DNA of 64,000 nucleotides from Streptomyces tibetensis (GCF_007655005.1 NZ_SZVW01000007.1:284625-348624); one strand, 5' to 3'. Counted from the first letter of the stretch, positions 1 through 8,841 are shown. A program made the numbers and translations. The notes: a model not told the origin generated them from the letters alone.

Positions 1-1
1 C

Positions 2-769
2 GACGGCGTGACGCTGCCCCGGGCCATGGAAGCGGCCGGATACGATCCGGACGCCATCGGGCCGGACCCCGAACGGCTCGCCCGCATCGGCGCCTTCGTC
101 GAACTGCACGTCGAGCAGGGCCGGGCCCTGGACCTGTCCGGCGACCGGGTCGGTATCGCCAGCGCCATCTGGCCCCACGGCCGGTGGCGGTTCGACTTCC
201 GCGGTGAGGCCAACCACGCCGGCACCACCCGGCTCGCCGACCGCCACGACCCCATGCTGTCCTACGCCGAGACCGTGCTCGCCGCCCGGCGCGAGGCCGA
301 ACTCGCCGGAGCCGTCGCCACCTTCGGCAAGATCACCGTCGAGCCCAACGGCGTCAACGCCATCCCCTCCCTGGTGCGCGGCTGGCTCGACTCCCGCGCC
401 GAGGACCAGGTGAGTCTCGACACCGTGGTCGGCGGCATCGAGAAGGCGGCCCGGAGTTACGCGGACGCGCACGGCGTCGACCTCGACATCGTCCGCGAGT
501 CCTTCACCCCCGTCGTCGAGTTCGACCACGCCCTGCGCGACGAACTCGCCCGCATCCTCGGCACGGACACCGACCTCACGGTCCCCGTCCTCGGCACCGG
601 CGCGGGACACGACGCCGGGATCCTGTCCGGGAGCATCCCGACCGCCATGCTGTTCGTGCGCAACCCCACCGGCGTCTCCCACTCCCCGGCCGAGTCCGCG
701 AGCGAGGACGACTGCGTGGCCGGGGTACTCGCACTCGCCGACGTACTGGAAGGACTGGCGTGCAGGTGA
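2..769 (+). CDS. M20-family amidohydrolase (allantoate amidohydrolase / N-carbamoyl amino acid hydrolase type), 5' end missing
   Basis: The frame is open to the left edge, so the N-terminal part (roughly 150 residues of a family normally near 400) is outside the window. What remains shows the HVEQG motif, the dimerisation-domain signature GEANHAGTT and a C-terminal GAGHDAG, whose His is a metal ligand in this family. These enzymes use two divalent metals to hydrolyse ureido or N-acyl amide bonds in the cytosol. The stop overlaps the hutF start by 10 bp, so the two are translationally coupled in a hut operon. Automatic annotation would say allantoate amidohydrolase, but the context suggests N-formylglutamate hydrolysis (inference). 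Family sure, substrate not. Confidence 0.85.
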   Translation, partial: DGVTLPRAMEAAGYDPDAIGPDPERLARIGAFVELHVEQGRALDLSGDRVGIASAIWPHGRWRFDFRGEANHAGTTRLADRHDPMLSYAETVLAARREAELAGAVATFGKITVEPNGVNAIPSLVRGWLDSRAEDQVSLDTVVGGIEKAARSYADAHGVDLDIVRESFTPVVEFDHALRDELARILGTDTDLTVPVLGTGAGHDAGILSGSIPTAMLFVRNPTGVSHSPAESASEDDCVAGVLALADVLEGLACR

Positions 770-2112
770 CGACAGCAGCCCCGCGGACGTACTGGCTGGA
801 GCACGCCTGGCTCGGCACATCTGTCGAGCCGGGCGTGGCCGTCGACGTCAGGGACGGCCGCATCGCCGCCGTCCGCACCGGCACCCCCGCCCCACCCCCC
901 GGCGCCGAGGTCCTGCGCGGGCTCACCCTGCCCGGCCTGGCCAACGCCCACAGCCACGCCTTCCACCGTGCCCTGCGCGGCACCGTCCAGGTCGGCTCCG
1001 GCACCTTCTGGACCTGGCGCGAGGTCATGTACGCCACGGCCGCCCGGCTCACCCCGGACAGCTACCACGCCCTCGCCCGCGCGGTGTACGCCGAGATGGC
1101 CCTGGCCGGCATCACGGCCGTCGGCGAGTTCCACTACGTCCACCACGCCCCCGGCGGCACCGCCTACGCCGACCCCAACGCCATGGGCGAGGCCCTCATC
1201 GCGGCCGCCGCCGAAGCCGGGATCCGCATCACCCTCCTCGACACCGCCTACCTCTCCTCCGGCTTCGGGCAGCCGCCCACCACCCACCAGCTCCGCTTCT
1301 CCGACGGCGACGCCGAGGCCTGGGCCGCACGCTCTTCACTTCTCAAGGAACGGGATCACGCACGGATCGGCGCGGCGATCCACTCCGTACGGGCCGTGCC
1401 CGCCGAGCAGTTGGAGACCGTCGCGCGGTGGGCCGAGGAGCGGCGGGCCCCGCTCCATGTGCACCTGTCCGAGCAGACCGCCGAGAACGAGGCGTGCCTG
1501 GACATCCACGGCTGCACCCCGACCCAGCTCCTCGCCCTGCACGGCGTCCTCGGACCGCGCACCACCGGCGTCCACAACACCCACCTCACCGCCGAGGACA
1601 TCTCGCTCATCGGCGGCAGCGGCACCGGCACCTGCATGTGCCCGACCACCGAGCGGGACCTCGCGGACGGCATCGGACCGGCCGTCGCCCTGCAGAACGA
1701 GGGCTCACCGCTCTGTCTCGGCTCCGACAGCCATGCCGTGATCGACCTGCTCGAAGAGGCGCGGGCGCTGGAACTGAACGAGCGGCTGCGCACCCGCACC
1801 CGGGGTCACTGGACGGCGGCGGCCCTGCTGCGGGCGGCCTCGCCCGACGGCCACGCGGCCCTCGGCTGGGACGAGGCGGGGGCGCTGGAGACCGGCGCGC
1901 TCGCCGACTTCACCACCCTCGCGCTCGACTCGGTCAGGACGGCAGGGCCGCTTCCGCGGCTCGGGGCCGAGACGGCCGTATTCGCCGCGTCGGCAGCGGA
2001 CGTGTCGCATACGGTCGTGGCAGGTCGGCACGTCGTACGGGACGGGGTCCACTCCCTCGTACCGGATGTGCCGCGGGCCCTCGCGGACGCCGTCGAAGCC
2101 CTGCGCGGATGA
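760..2112 (+). CDS. hutF: Formimidoylglutamate deiminase
   Basis: A 450-residue metal-dependent amidohydrolase that would convert N-formimino-L-glutamate to N-formyl-L-glutamate plus ammonia in histidine degradation. Metal ligands are visible: NAHSHAFHR (HxH) near the N terminus, HVHLSEQ and HNTHLT in the middle, and LGSDSHA towards the C terminus. Length fits the HutF family. The GTG start overlaps the preceding amidohydrolase stop and matches the family N terminus (YWLEHAWL). It is followed closely by hutI, giving the order amidohydrolase-hutF-hutI. Distinction from guanine deaminase and chlorohydrolase relatives rests on the hut context and on the [11 protein letters not shown] motif typical of HutF. 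Confidence 0.9.
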   Translation: MQVTTAAPRTYWLEHAWLGTSVEPGVAVDVRDGRIAAVRTGTPAPPPGAEVLRGLTLPGLANAHSHAFHRALRGTVQVGSGTFWTWREVMYATAARLTPDSYHALARAVYAEMALAGITAVGEFHYVHHAPGGTAYADPNAMGEALIAAAAEAGIRITLLDTAYLSSGFGQPPTTHQLRFSDGDAEAWAARSSLLKERDHARIGAAIHSVRAVPAEQLETVARWAEERRAPLHVHLSEQTAENEACLDIHGCTPTQLLALHGVLGPRTTGVHNTHLTAEDISLIGGSGTGTCMCPTTERDLADGIGPAVALQNEGSPLCLGSDSHAVIDLLEEARALELNERLRTRTRGHWTAAALLRAASPDGHAALGWDEAGALETGALADFTTLALDSVRTAGPLPRLGAETAVFAASAADVSHTVVAGRHVVRDGVHSLVPDVPRALADAVEALRG

Positions 2113-2189
2113 CCCCGGGCCGCCCGCCCGCGCGGCCCGCCTCCGACCCCGAACCCGACCCCACCGCCGACCAGGCCACCAAGGACGCC

Positions 2190-3404
2190 ATGAGCAACGC
2201 GACGACCGTCAACCCCGCCCACTCCGCGAGCACCGCAAGCACGCTCATCACCAACATCGCAGCCCTGGTCACCAACGACCCCTCCTCCGGTGACGGTTCC
2301 CCCCTGGGACTGGTCCAGGACGCGGCCGTCGTCATCGAGGGCGACCGCGTCGTGTGGACCGGTGATCAAAGCAAAGCACCCGCCACTGACAATCGGGTCG
2401 ACGCCGAAGGCCGGGCGGTCGTCCCCGGCTTCGTGGACTCCCACTCCCACCTCGTCTTCGCCGGCGACCGGACGCAGGAGTTCAACGCCCGCATGTCCGG
2501 GCGGCCGTACAGCGCGGGCGGCATCCGCACCACCGTCGCGGCCACGCGGGCGGCGAGCGACGAGGAACTCGGGGCCAACGTCACCCGTTACCTCCGCGAG
2601 GCCCTCCGCCAGGGCACCACCACGTTCGAGACCAAGTCCGGCTACGGCCTGACCGTCGAGGACGAGGCCCGCGCCCTGCGCATCGCCGCCGCCCACACCG
2701 ACGAGGTCACCTACCTCGGCGCCCACATCGTCGCCCCCGAGTTCGCGGAGGACCCTGCCGGCTACGTCGCCCTGGTCACCGGCGAGATGCTGGACGCCTG
2801 CGCCCCGCACGCCCGCTGGATCGACGTCTTCTGCGAGAAGGGCGCCTTCGACGGCGACCAGGCCCGCGCGATCCTCACCGCCGGCAAGGCGAAGGGCCTG
2901 CACCCCCGCATCCACGCCAACCAGTTGTCGTACGGCCCGGGCGTACAACTCGCGGTCGAGCTCGACGCGGCCAGCGCCGACCACTGCACCCACCTCACCG
3001 ACGCGGATGTGGACGCCCTGGCGGGCAGCCGTACGGTCGCCACCCTGCTGCCCGGCGCCGAGTTCTCCACGCGGGCCGAGTGGCCCGACGCACGGCGGCT
3101 GCTGGACGCGGGTGTCACGGTGGCGCTGTCCACGGACTGCAACCCCGGCTCGTCCTTCACCTCGTCCGTCCCGTTCTGCGTCGCGCTGGCCGTACGGGAC
3201 ATGGGGATGACCCCGGACGAGGCCGTGTGGTCGGCGACCGCGGGCGGCGCGGCGGCCTTGCGGCGCGACGACGTCGGCCGGCTCACCCCGGGCGCGTACG
3301 CGGACCTGACGCTCCTCGACGCCCCGAGCCATGTCCACCTGGCCTACCGCCCCGGCGTCCCGCTGGTCAGCGGAGTGTGGCGGTGCGGAGAGCGCGTGGT
3401 GTGA
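2190..3404 (+). CDS. hutI: Imidazolonepropionase
   Basis: A 404-residue cytosolic amidohydrolase that would open 4-imidazolone-5-propanoate to N-formimino-L-glutamate, the substrate of the upstream hutF product. Diagnostic motifs are [13 protein letters not shown] (HxH metal site plus substrate-binding Arg), ETKSGYGLT, the HANQLS metal His and LSTDCNPGS with the catalytic Asp. I chose ATG 2190 because AAGGA lies just upstream and the protein then begins near the conserved [11 protein letters not shown]. An ATG at 2109 overlapping the hutF stop (ATGA) would add 27 residues of Pro/Arg-rich sequence and is less likely. The 3' end, including the stop codon, is tandemly duplicated downstream. Confidence 0.93.
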   Translation: MSNATTVNPAHSASTASTLITNIAALVTNDPSSGDGSPLGLVQDAAVVIEGDRVVWTGDQSKAPATDNRVDAEGRAVVPGFVDSHSHLVFAGDRTQEFNARMSGRPYSAGGIRTTVAATRAASDEELGANVTRYLREALRQGTTTFETKSGYGLTVEDEARALRIAAAHTDEVTYLGAHIVAPEFAEDPAGYVALVTGEMLDACAPHARWIDVFCEKGAFDGDQARAILTAGKAKGLHPRIHANQLSYGPGVQLAVELDAASADHCTHLTDADVDALAGSRTVATLLPGAEFSTRAEWPDARRLLDAGVTVALSTDCNPGSSFTSSVPFCVALAVRDMGMTPDEAVWSATAGGAAALRRDDVGRLTPGAYADLTLLDAPSHVHLAYRPGVPLVSGVWRCGERVV

Positions 3405-3490
3405 TCACCGGCCGCGATGATCCGGCGTGCCGCTGATCAGCAGGGTGTGGCGGTGCGGAGCGTGTGGTGTGATCACCGGCCCCGCGATAA
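3353..3490 (+). repeat. Imperfect tandem duplication (70 + 68 bp) of the hutI 3' end
   Basis: Positions 3353-3422 (last codons of hutI, its TGA and about 18 bp beyond) are repeated at 3423-3490 with a few substitutions and a 2-bp deletion. The deletion breaks the reading frame in the second copy, so the repeat is noncoding. Both copies keep GTGTGGCGGTGCGGAG and GTGTGATCACCGGCC. Confidence 0.9.
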
Positions 3491-3540
3491 TGCGATGCCG
3501 CGTCGGGAGGACGACCGGCATCGGCGGAGGGCGGGGACCC

Positions 3541-3876
3541 ATGGCACGGGGACGGTTGGCGAAGCACTGGTCGGTACCACTCGTGGTGAACGTGCTGCTC
3601 GGGATCCCGGGCGTGGTGCCGTTCTGGCTGCTCTGGTACCTCGCGGTGAACTGGCCGCTCGCCGATGCCGGCTGGACCGTGCGGGAACCCACCGAGAACG
3701 ACGGCATGGCCCTCTGGCTCGTGATCGTCGTCCCCGTCGTCACGCTCTACGGCCTGATCTGGTGGCTCGCCAACAGGCCGCTGAGGCGCCGGACGGCACT
3801 CGCCCCGCACACCTACTGGCTGCTGAGCCTGACGGCCCCGCTGCTGCCGACGGCCGCGCTGTTCCTCAACTCCTGA
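3541..3876 (+). CDS. Small integral membrane protein, unknown function
   Basis: A 111-residue protein with a short basic N terminus (MARGRLAKHW) and three hydrophobic stretches: about residues 10-35, 55-77 and 87-108, the second following a short polar loop. I chose ATG 3541 because GGAGG at 3526-3530 is well spaced; the frame extends upstream to 3427 but would cross the degenerate hutI repeat copy. I recognise no enzymatic motif. It lies convergent to the sigma factor gene and shares a terminator with it. A conserved hypothetical protein at this place is typical of Streptomyces (recollection). Confidence 0.75.
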   Translation: MARGRLAKHWSVPLVVNVLLGIPGVVPFWLLWYLAVNWPLADAGWTVREPTENDGMALWLVIVVPVVTLYGLIWWLANRPLRRRTALAPHTYWLLSLTAPLLPTAALFLNS

Positions 3877-3906
3877 AGCCGCCGCCGGCCACCGGTGGCA
3901 CGCGCC

Positions 3907-3934
3907 CGGGGGCGGGCCGTCCGGCCCGCCCCCG
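3907..3934. terminator. Bidirectional terminator hairpin
   Basis: Perfect GC-rich inverted repeat with 13-nt arms (CGGGGGCGGGCCG / CGGCCCGCCCCCG), placed between the convergent membrane-protein gene and the sigma factor gene. Confidence 0.75.
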
Positions 3935-3960
3935 AGGGACACGTACACCAGGGTCGAGGA

Positions 3961-4875
3961 TCACTCCTCGACGGTCAGCCCCTTGCGCAGCTTCACCAGC
4001 GTCCGCGACAGCAGACGCGAGACGTGCATCTGCGAGATGCCGAGCTCTTCGCCGATCTCCGACTGGGTCATGCCCGCGACGAACCGCAGGGACAGGATCT
4101 TCCGGTCGCGCGGCGGGAGTTCGGCTATCAGCGGCTTCAACGACTCGACGTACTCGATGCCTTCGAGTCCGTGGTCCTCGTAGCCGATGCGGTCCGCGAG
4201 CGCGCCCTCGGAGTCGTCCTCCTCCGGCTGGGCGTCCAGCGAGGAGGCGGTGTAGGCGTTCGACGCGGCCATGCCCTCGACGACCTCGTCGTTGGAGAGG
4301 CCGAGGCGCTCGGCGAGCTCGGTCACCGTCGGGGCGCGGTCCAGCTTCTGGGCCAGCTCGTCACCGGCCTTGGCCAGGTCGAGCCGCAGCTCCTGCAGCC
4401 GCCGCGGAACGCGCACGGACCACGAGGTGTCGCGGAAGAAGCGCTTGATCTCGCCGACGATGGTCGGCATCGCGAACGTGGGGAACTCCACACCGCGGGA
4501 CAGCTCGAAGCGGTCGATCGCCTTGATCAGGCCGATGGTGCCGACCTGGATGATGTCCTCCATCGGCTCGCTGCGGGAGCGGAACCGGGAGGCGGCGAAC
4601 TTGACCAGCGCGAGGTTCAGTTCGACGAGAGTGTTGCGGACGTACGAGTACTCGTGGGTCCCTTCCTCCAGCGTCTCCAGACGCCGGAAGAGGGTCTTGG
4701 ACAGCGCCCGGGCGTCGACCGCGTCGACTTCCCCGTACGGGGGGATGTCCGGAAGTCCGGCGAGGAGGCCGTCCTGTGTGACGAGCATCTCGGCCTGCTC
4801 GATGGGATCCAGATGGTCCGGAGGGGGTGTCGACGTCGCTTTGTGGGTACGCGATCCGTCGAGCCGGGGTGACAT
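3961..4875 (-). CDS. sigI: RNA polymerase sigma factor, SigB/SigF group (probable SigI)
   Basis: A 304-residue group-3 sigma factor. Region 2 contains DIIQVGTIGLIKAIDRFEL and FPTFAMPTIVGEIKRFFRD; region 3 has WSVRVPRRLQEL; region 4 ends with FVAGMTQSEIGEELGISQMHVSRLL, the -35-recognition helix-turn-helix. I chose ATG 4875 because GGAGG sits 5 nt upstream; an ATG at 4899 adds eight residues that overlap this site. A divergent pair of anti-anti-sigma and anti-sigma genes flanks it, the arrangement of the S. coelicolor SigB paralogues. The name sigI rests on remembered synteny next to hutI, not on an alignment. Such factors serve stress responses or development. Confidence 0.9.
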   Translation of the reverse strand: MSPRLDGSRTHKATSTPPPDHLDPIEQAEMLVTQDGLLAGLPDIPPYGEVDAVDARALSKTLFRRLETLEEGTHEYSYVRNTLVELNLALVKFAASRFRSRSEPMEDIIQVGTIGLIKAIDRFELSRGVEFPTFAMPTIVGEIKRFFRDTSWSVRVPRRLQELRLDLAKAGDELAQKLDRAPTVTELAERLGLSNDEVVEGMAASNAYTASSLDAQPEEDDSEGALADRIGYEDHGLEGIEYVESLKPLIAELPPRDRKILSLRFVAGMTQSEIGEELGISQMHVSRLLSRTLVKLRKGLTVEE

Positions 4876-5030
4876 GATGTCCTCCATCGTTCTCGGCATA
4901 TGGCTGCCGGAGCCGTTAGGTGCACTGCGGTGTGCGGCGCCTCCAAAGCCGGCCGTGTCGGGTACGTGTCCTTACTAGGCCTACCCGCTTTCCTGAGCCC
5001 ACCGCAAGTGCGTTCTGTGGTCATATGTCC

Positions 5031-5054
5031 GTTTGTGTGTAGTTGTTCGGGTGT
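5031..5054 (+). promoter_or_regulatory. Candidate SigB-type promoter for the anti-anti-sigma gene
   Basis: GTTT at 5031-5034 and GGGTGT at 5049-5054 with a 14-bp spacer resemble the GNNTN(14-16)GGGTAC/T consensus of streptomycete SigB-like factors. It lies 72 bp upstream of the anti-anti-sigma start. Transcription from it would form an autoregulatory loop (inference). Confidence 0.4.
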
Positions 5055-5125
5055 CGGACCGTGCGGGGAAGGCGTAGTGTTCGAGGGCGTCAGCAACCAC
5101 CTCGACGTCGGGAGAGAGAGACGGC

Positions 5126-5503
5126 ATGGACCGCGGGACGGTCGGCAGCGCACAGTCTGGCCGGCTTCTGGTGGAGGTGCGGGAAGAGGGCTCTAGTGCC
5201 GTCGTGACCCCGGCGGGTGAGTTGGATCACCACACCGCCGATCTGTTGCGTGAGCCACTCGACGACTGCCTCGCCAAGGGATTCAAGCGCCTGGTCATCG
5301 ATTGCGCACGCCTGGAGTTCTGTGACTCCACGGGGCTCAACGTGCTCCTCGGGGCACGGCTGAAGGCGGAGGCCGCCGGTGGTGGCGTCTCGCTCGCCGG
5401 CATGCAGCCGGTGGTGGCGCGGGTGTTCGAGATCACGGGTGCGGACGCGGTCTTCAGTGTCCATGACTCGCTCGAGGCGGCCCTGGCCGACGAGTCGGGC
5501 TGA
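5126..5503 (+). CDS. Anti-anti-sigma factor (STAS domain)
   Basis: A 125-residue single STAS-domain protein of the SpoIIAA/RsbV type. The motif CDSTGLNVLL carries the Ser phosphorylated by the partner anti-sigma kinase; the unphosphorylated form binds the kinase and frees the sigma factor. The beta-alpha pattern begins about residue 12 (RLLVEVREEG) and covers nearly the whole protein. The purine-rich GGGAGAGAGA precedes ATG 5126. It is transcribed divergently from the sigma factor gene and followed 258 bp later by the kinase gene. In S. coelicolor the sigI-linked partners are named arsI and prsI (recollection); I leave the symbol empty. Confidence 0.9.
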   Translation: MDRGTVGSAQSGRLLVEVREEGSSAVVTPAGELDHHTADLLREPLDDCLAKGFKRLVIDCARLEFCDSTGLNVLLGARLKAEAAGGGVSLAGMQPVVARVFEITGADAVFSVHDSLEAALADESG

Positions 5504-5761
5504 CCGGCGGTGCGTCGGCGCGCGGTGCCTCGGCGACCCCTCTGTGACCGGTGTCCCAGCCCTGTCACGTCTTTCGTGCGGAATACATGGGTGTTCAGCC
5601 CGTCCCCCCGGGCAGGAGACATCCTGAACCTGTTGGGAACCCGGACGGCGGCGGCGCCGCGAAGCCGACGTGCCACGCACTGCGTGACTGACCGGGTCGT
5701 GACTGGCTGTGCAGTGAAGTTTTTGAATCGTGAACTGGTGAATCGGTGAGGTGAAGCGCTG

Positions 5762-6316
5762 ATGAGCACCACCCGGCCTTACCCGCCGGGCGACCGCGGG
5801 CCGGAGCCCAGCGGCGCTTCCGGGGCGTCCGAGGGTGGCGTAGCGGCGACCGGTGCGTCCGGCGAGGGCGCGGGAGCGCCGTCCGGGGCCGCGGCGCCGC
5901 CGGGGGGTCCACAGGTGCGTCGGCTGAGCTTCGACGACGAGAGCGGCGTCGTTCCGCTGGCCCGCGACTTCACCCGCCAGGCGCTGTACGCGTGGGGCTG
6001 GCTGCCCGCCGCCTCCGCCGACCAGCGGGCCGCCGCCGAGGATGTGCTGCTGGTCGTCTCCGAGCTGGTGACCAACGCCTGCCTGCATGCCGAGGGGCCG
6101 GACCACTTGCGGATCTCCTGTGACAACAAGGTGATCCGCGTCGAGATCGCCGACCGGGGCACCGGCCAGCCCGCACCCCGTACCCCGCACCGCGCGGGTC
6201 GCCCGGGCGGTCATGGCATGTTCATCGTCCAGCGCCTGTGCCTCGACTGGGGTGTCGTCCGCACGCCGGGAGTCTCCGGCAAGACGGTGTGGGCGGAACT
6301 GGGCGCACCGGCCTGA
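5762..6316 (+). CDS. Anti-sigma factor, HATPase_c serine kinase (SpoIIAB/RsbW type)
   Basis: A 184-residue protein with a Gly/Pro/Ala-rich, probably disordered N-terminal segment (residues 1-45) and a GHKL ATPase domain. The N-box is VVSELVTNACLHA, the G1 region ADRGTG and the G2 region GGHGMFIVQRL. It would bind and silence the neighbouring sigma factor and phosphorylate the STAS protein. The start is well supported by GGTGAGGTGAAG upstream of ATG 5762. The long disordered extension is more like the general family of Streptomyces RsbW-like ATP-binding proteins than compact RsbW. The cognate pairing is inferred from position alone. Confidence 0.88.
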   Translation: MSTTRPYPPGDRGPEPSGASGASEGGVAATGASGEGAGAPSGAAAPPGGPQVRRLSFDDESGVVPLARDFTRQALYAWGWLPAASADQRAAAEDVLLVVSELVTNACLHAEGPDHLRISCDNKVIRVEIADRGTGQPAPRTPHRAGRPGGHGMFIVQRLCLDWGVVRTPGVSGKTVWAELGAPA

Positions 6317-6629
6317 TCGCGGGGAGTGCGCGTTCGGCCCCGGCGCGTAGCCGACCGACCGCCGGGGGCGGGCCTGTGCGATCGCGGGCATTTCTGTCCG
6401 TTAGCGGGTTTTCGTGTTGATATCAGGCCCCGGTGGGGCGCCCTGAGGTGCGTCCGAACGGGCGGCCATCCCGCACGGGATCCCCGCCGCGCATCCCCTC
6501 GTACGTCACTCGCCGCACGCCGGATCCCCACAGATCCGGCGGGCGCTGTGTCTTCCTTCCTCAAGGCCCCGGGCGTACCTTGACGGCCCTATCTGATACT
6601 CCGTCAGGAACAGGAAGGGGAGCGGCACC
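6317..6629. other. Intergenic region before the LPQTG protein
   Basis: No convincing gene is seen in these 313 bp. A short AT-richer patch at about 6398-6424 could hold the promoter of the downstream exported-protein gene, and 6468-6481 is a small palindrome (ATCCCG-CA-CGGGAT). The downstream gene has its own Shine-Dalgarno (AAGGGGAG near 6615). Confidence 0.4.
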
Positions 6630-7331
6630 GTGTCGTACCGGAAACGAACCGCCGCGCTCGCGTCCGCCGCGGCCCTGGCCGGCTCGGCGGTGTGGATGGC
6701 CGCCCCCGTCGCCCGGGCCGAGGTCGTCGACGTCAACTACCAGTGCAAGACGCCGATCGGCGACAAGAGTGCCGTCTCTCCCATCGACATCAAGGGCGTC
6801 AAGAGCGGCAACGGCTACCGGATCACCATGTCCTGGCAGAAGGGCGTCTCCTCCAGCCCGGTCGAACTGGGCAAGGGCGCGATGACGCCGAGCGCCACCA
6901 TCGCCCTGGGCGGTGCGGACAGCGGCACCCTGTCGGTGACCGGCCCCGCCAACGACGCCGCGATCCCGGCCAACACACCCATCAAGATCAGCGACCTGAG
7001 CGGCACGTACAGGTCGAAGAAGAGCGGCGAGATCACCTTCACGGCTGGTGTGCTCACCATCAAGGCGCTCGGTACGACGACCACCTGCACCCCGACGAAC
7101 GACCCTGGCCCGTCCCTCACCCTCGACGTCGAGGCCGCGGGGGGCGGTGGCACGACCGGCTCCGCCCAGGGAGGCGGCTCCGGCCCCGACACCGGCGCCG
7201 GGCTGCCGCAGACCGGGCCCGAGGACTCGGCGGTCGCCCTCGGCACCCTCGGCGGCACGGTCCTGCTCGCCGGCGCGGCAGGTGCCCTGTGGTTGACACG
7301 CCGCCACCAGGGGGCACGGGCGGGCCGTTGA
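6630..7331 (+). CDS. Secreted protein with C-terminal LPQTG sortase-type sorting signal
   Basis: A 233-residue exported protein. It starts with a Sec signal peptide (basic MSYRKR, hydrophobic Ala-rich core, VARAEV cleavage region near residue 32). The mature part has a beta-rich pattern with Cys at about residue 40 and in TTTTCTPT. A Gly/Ser linker follows, then LPQTG at residues 192-196, a hydrophobic segment and a basic tail (TRRHQGARAGR). This is a typical cell-wall sorting signal, although many streptomycete sortase substrates carry LAxTG rather than LPxTG. GTG 6630 follows AAGGGGAG. The gene downstream also encodes an exported protein. Precise function is unknown. Confidence 0.85.
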   Translation: MSYRKRTAALASAAALAGSAVWMAAPVARAEVVDVNYQCKTPIGDKSAVSPIDIKGVKSGNGYRITMSWQKGVSSSPVELGKGAMTPSATIALGGADSGTLSVTGPANDAAIPANTPIKISDLSGTYRSKKSGEITFTAGVLTIKALGTTTTCTPTNDPGPSLTLDVEAAGGGGTTGSAQGGGSGPDTGAGLPQTGPEDSAVALGTLGGTVLLAGAAGALWLTRRHQGARAGR

Positions 7332-7385
7332 CGGGAGCCCCCTGGCGGGCGCACCGCTCCAAAAGCACGGGCCGACCGCCACCGT

Positions 7386-7850
7386 GCGCCCCTCCCGGCC
7401 GGTGCACCGCCGAGTGCAGGGCCGCATGCCGCTCGGTGCGGCCCCTACGCCGGCACCGTACGACCGCTGGGGCCGCCGATGCCGTTCCCGGCCGGTGCAC
7501 CGCCGAGCGCAGGGCCGCATGCCGCTCGGTGCGGCCCCTACGCCGGCACCGTACGACCGCTGGAGCCGCCGATGCCGTTCCCGGCCGGTGTACCGCCGAG
7601 GGCCGGACCGCATGCCGCTCGGTGCGGCCCCCACGCCGGCACCGTACGACCGCTGGAGCCGCCGATGCCGTTCCCGGCCGGTGCACCGCCGAGTGCAGGG
7701 CCGCATGCCGCTCGGTGCGGCCCCTACGCCGGCACCGTACGACCGCGGGAGCCGCCGATGCCGTTCCCGGCCGGCGCACCGCCGAGTGCAGGGCCGCATG
7801 CCGCTCGGTGCGGCCCCTACGCCGGCACCGTACGACCGCTGGAGCCGCCG
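7386..7850 (+). repeat. Five tandem 93-bp repeats carrying hairpins, a Shine-Dalgarno and an ATG
   Basis: Five units with an exact 93-bp period; equivalent ATGs fall at 7479, 7572, 7665, 7758 and 7851, the last being the real start of the next gene. Each unit holds the inverted repeat GGGCCGCA/TGCGGCCC (one arm imperfect in the third copy) and an overlapping alternative stem CGGTGC/GCACCG, then GGAG about 6 nt before the ATG (GGGG or GGGAG variants in two units). 93 is a multiple of three and no stop interrupts the frame, so the repeats could be read as 31-residue peptide units ahead of the downstream protein. Confidence 0.95.
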
Positions 7851-8840
7851 ATGCCGTTCACCGTCCGTCTTCCGTATGTGTCACTGCCGGTGCTGCTGGC
7901 GCTGCTGCTGGTCCTGGCGGGTGCCGGGTCCGTCGGGGCGGTGGACCGGCCCACCGTGGAGCTGTCCAAGTCCCGGGCGGGCACGGGCGGTTCGGTCACG
8001 GTCAGCGGCAGCGGCTGGCGGCCGCGTGCCCTGCTGACGCTGCTCGTGTGCGGGCAGGCCGAGCCGCGGCGGGGCGTGACCGGCGGCACCAACTCCTGTG
8101 CCAACACCGACGGCCGGGCCGTCACCACCGGAGCCGACGGGCGCTTCCGCCGCGAACTGCCCGTCGTGGAGCCACCCGTGCCGTGCCCCTGCGTGGTGCA
8201 CGTGGCGACCGTGACGGGAGCCGCGGCCGAGGCCGACGCGGCCCTCCAGGTCGCCGGGCACACGGTCGAGCCGCTGCCCGCTGAAGCGGCCGGCGGACGG
8301 CTGTCCCTGCTCGCGGACACCCGGCTGCGCGGCTCCGGCGGCCTGCTCACCTGGTTCGGTTCCCCGCCCGCCCGGACCCTCGTGGTCACGGTCGGCAACG
8401 TCGGCACGTCCCCCGTGAAGAACCCGGTCTTCCAGGTCGGCACCTCGCACGGCGTATACGCCCCCCACTGGCAGGACCAGCGCTGGCGCGGCACGATCCG
8501 GCCCGGCGACAAGGCCCGCATAGAGCTGCCCGTGGAACTCGGCGCCGGGGCGCACGGCGACTACACCGTGTCGCTGAAGTACGGCGGCAAGGTGCTCGCC
8601 GAACACCCCTGGGGCGTGGACCGCCCCTGGGGCGTGACCCTGTTCTGGGTCCTCGTCCTCCTGGTCGTACCGGCGGCGCTGGTGCGCGGCGGACTGGCCG
8701 TGATCGACCACGCACGGCCCCGCCGCCCGGGCCACGCGGCCCCACCGGCCCGCCGTCTGCCGCTACCGGCCCCCCGCCGGGCCTCCGCCACGCCCTGGTT
8801 CGCCCCGGACGGCGACCCGCCGAGGGGGACCGGGACATGA
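7851..8840 (+). CDS. Exported protein with Ig-like extracellular region and C-terminal membrane anchor
   Basis: A 329-residue protein when started at ATG 7851, the only start that leaves a functional signal sequence (VSLPVLLALLLVLAGAGSVGAV) at the N terminus. The extracellular part begins with RPTVELSKSRAGTGGSVTVSGSGW, reminiscent of Ig-like, neocarzinostatin-type domains, and has four Cys (LLVCGQ, NSCANT, PCPCVV) that could form disulfides. A second domain (TLVVTVGNVGTSPVKNPVFQV) looks like a beta-sandwich. A transmembrane helix (LFWVLVLLVVPAALVRGGLAVI) and a Pro/Arg-rich tail end the protein. The start region is multiplied five times upstream; starting at 7479 would add 124 repeat-encoded residues and mask the signal peptide. 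Confidence 0.82.
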   Translation: MPFTVRLPYVSLPVLLALLLVLAGAGSVGAVDRPTVELSKSRAGTGGSVTVSGSGWRPRALLTLLVCGQAEPRRGVTGGTNSCANTDGRAVTTGADGRFRRELPVVEPPVPCPCVVHVATVTGAAAEADAALQVAGHTVEPLPAEAAGGRLSLLADTRLRGSGGLLTWFGSPPARTLVVTVGNVGTSPVKNPVFQVGTSHGVYAPHWQDQRWRGTIRPGDKARIELPVELGAGAHGDYTVSLKYGGKVLAEHPWGVDRPWGVTLFWVLVLLVVPAALVRGGLAVIDHARPRRPGHAAPPARRLPLPAPRRASATPWFAPDGDPPRGTGT

Positions 8841-8841
8841 G

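Noticed and set aside
5510..5749. 79-codon gene between anti-anti-sigma and anti-sigma genes
   Set aside because: Poor third-position GC bias and no recognisable features; more likely a regulatory gap.
7386..7850. CRISPR array
   Set aside because: Repeat units are directly adjacent and fully repeated, with no unique spacers, and unit length is far above CRISPR repeats.
7479..7850. Coding N-terminal extension of the exported protein through the repeats
   Set aside because: The frame is open but would bury the clear signal peptide that starts at ATG 7851; codon pattern is set by repeat structure.
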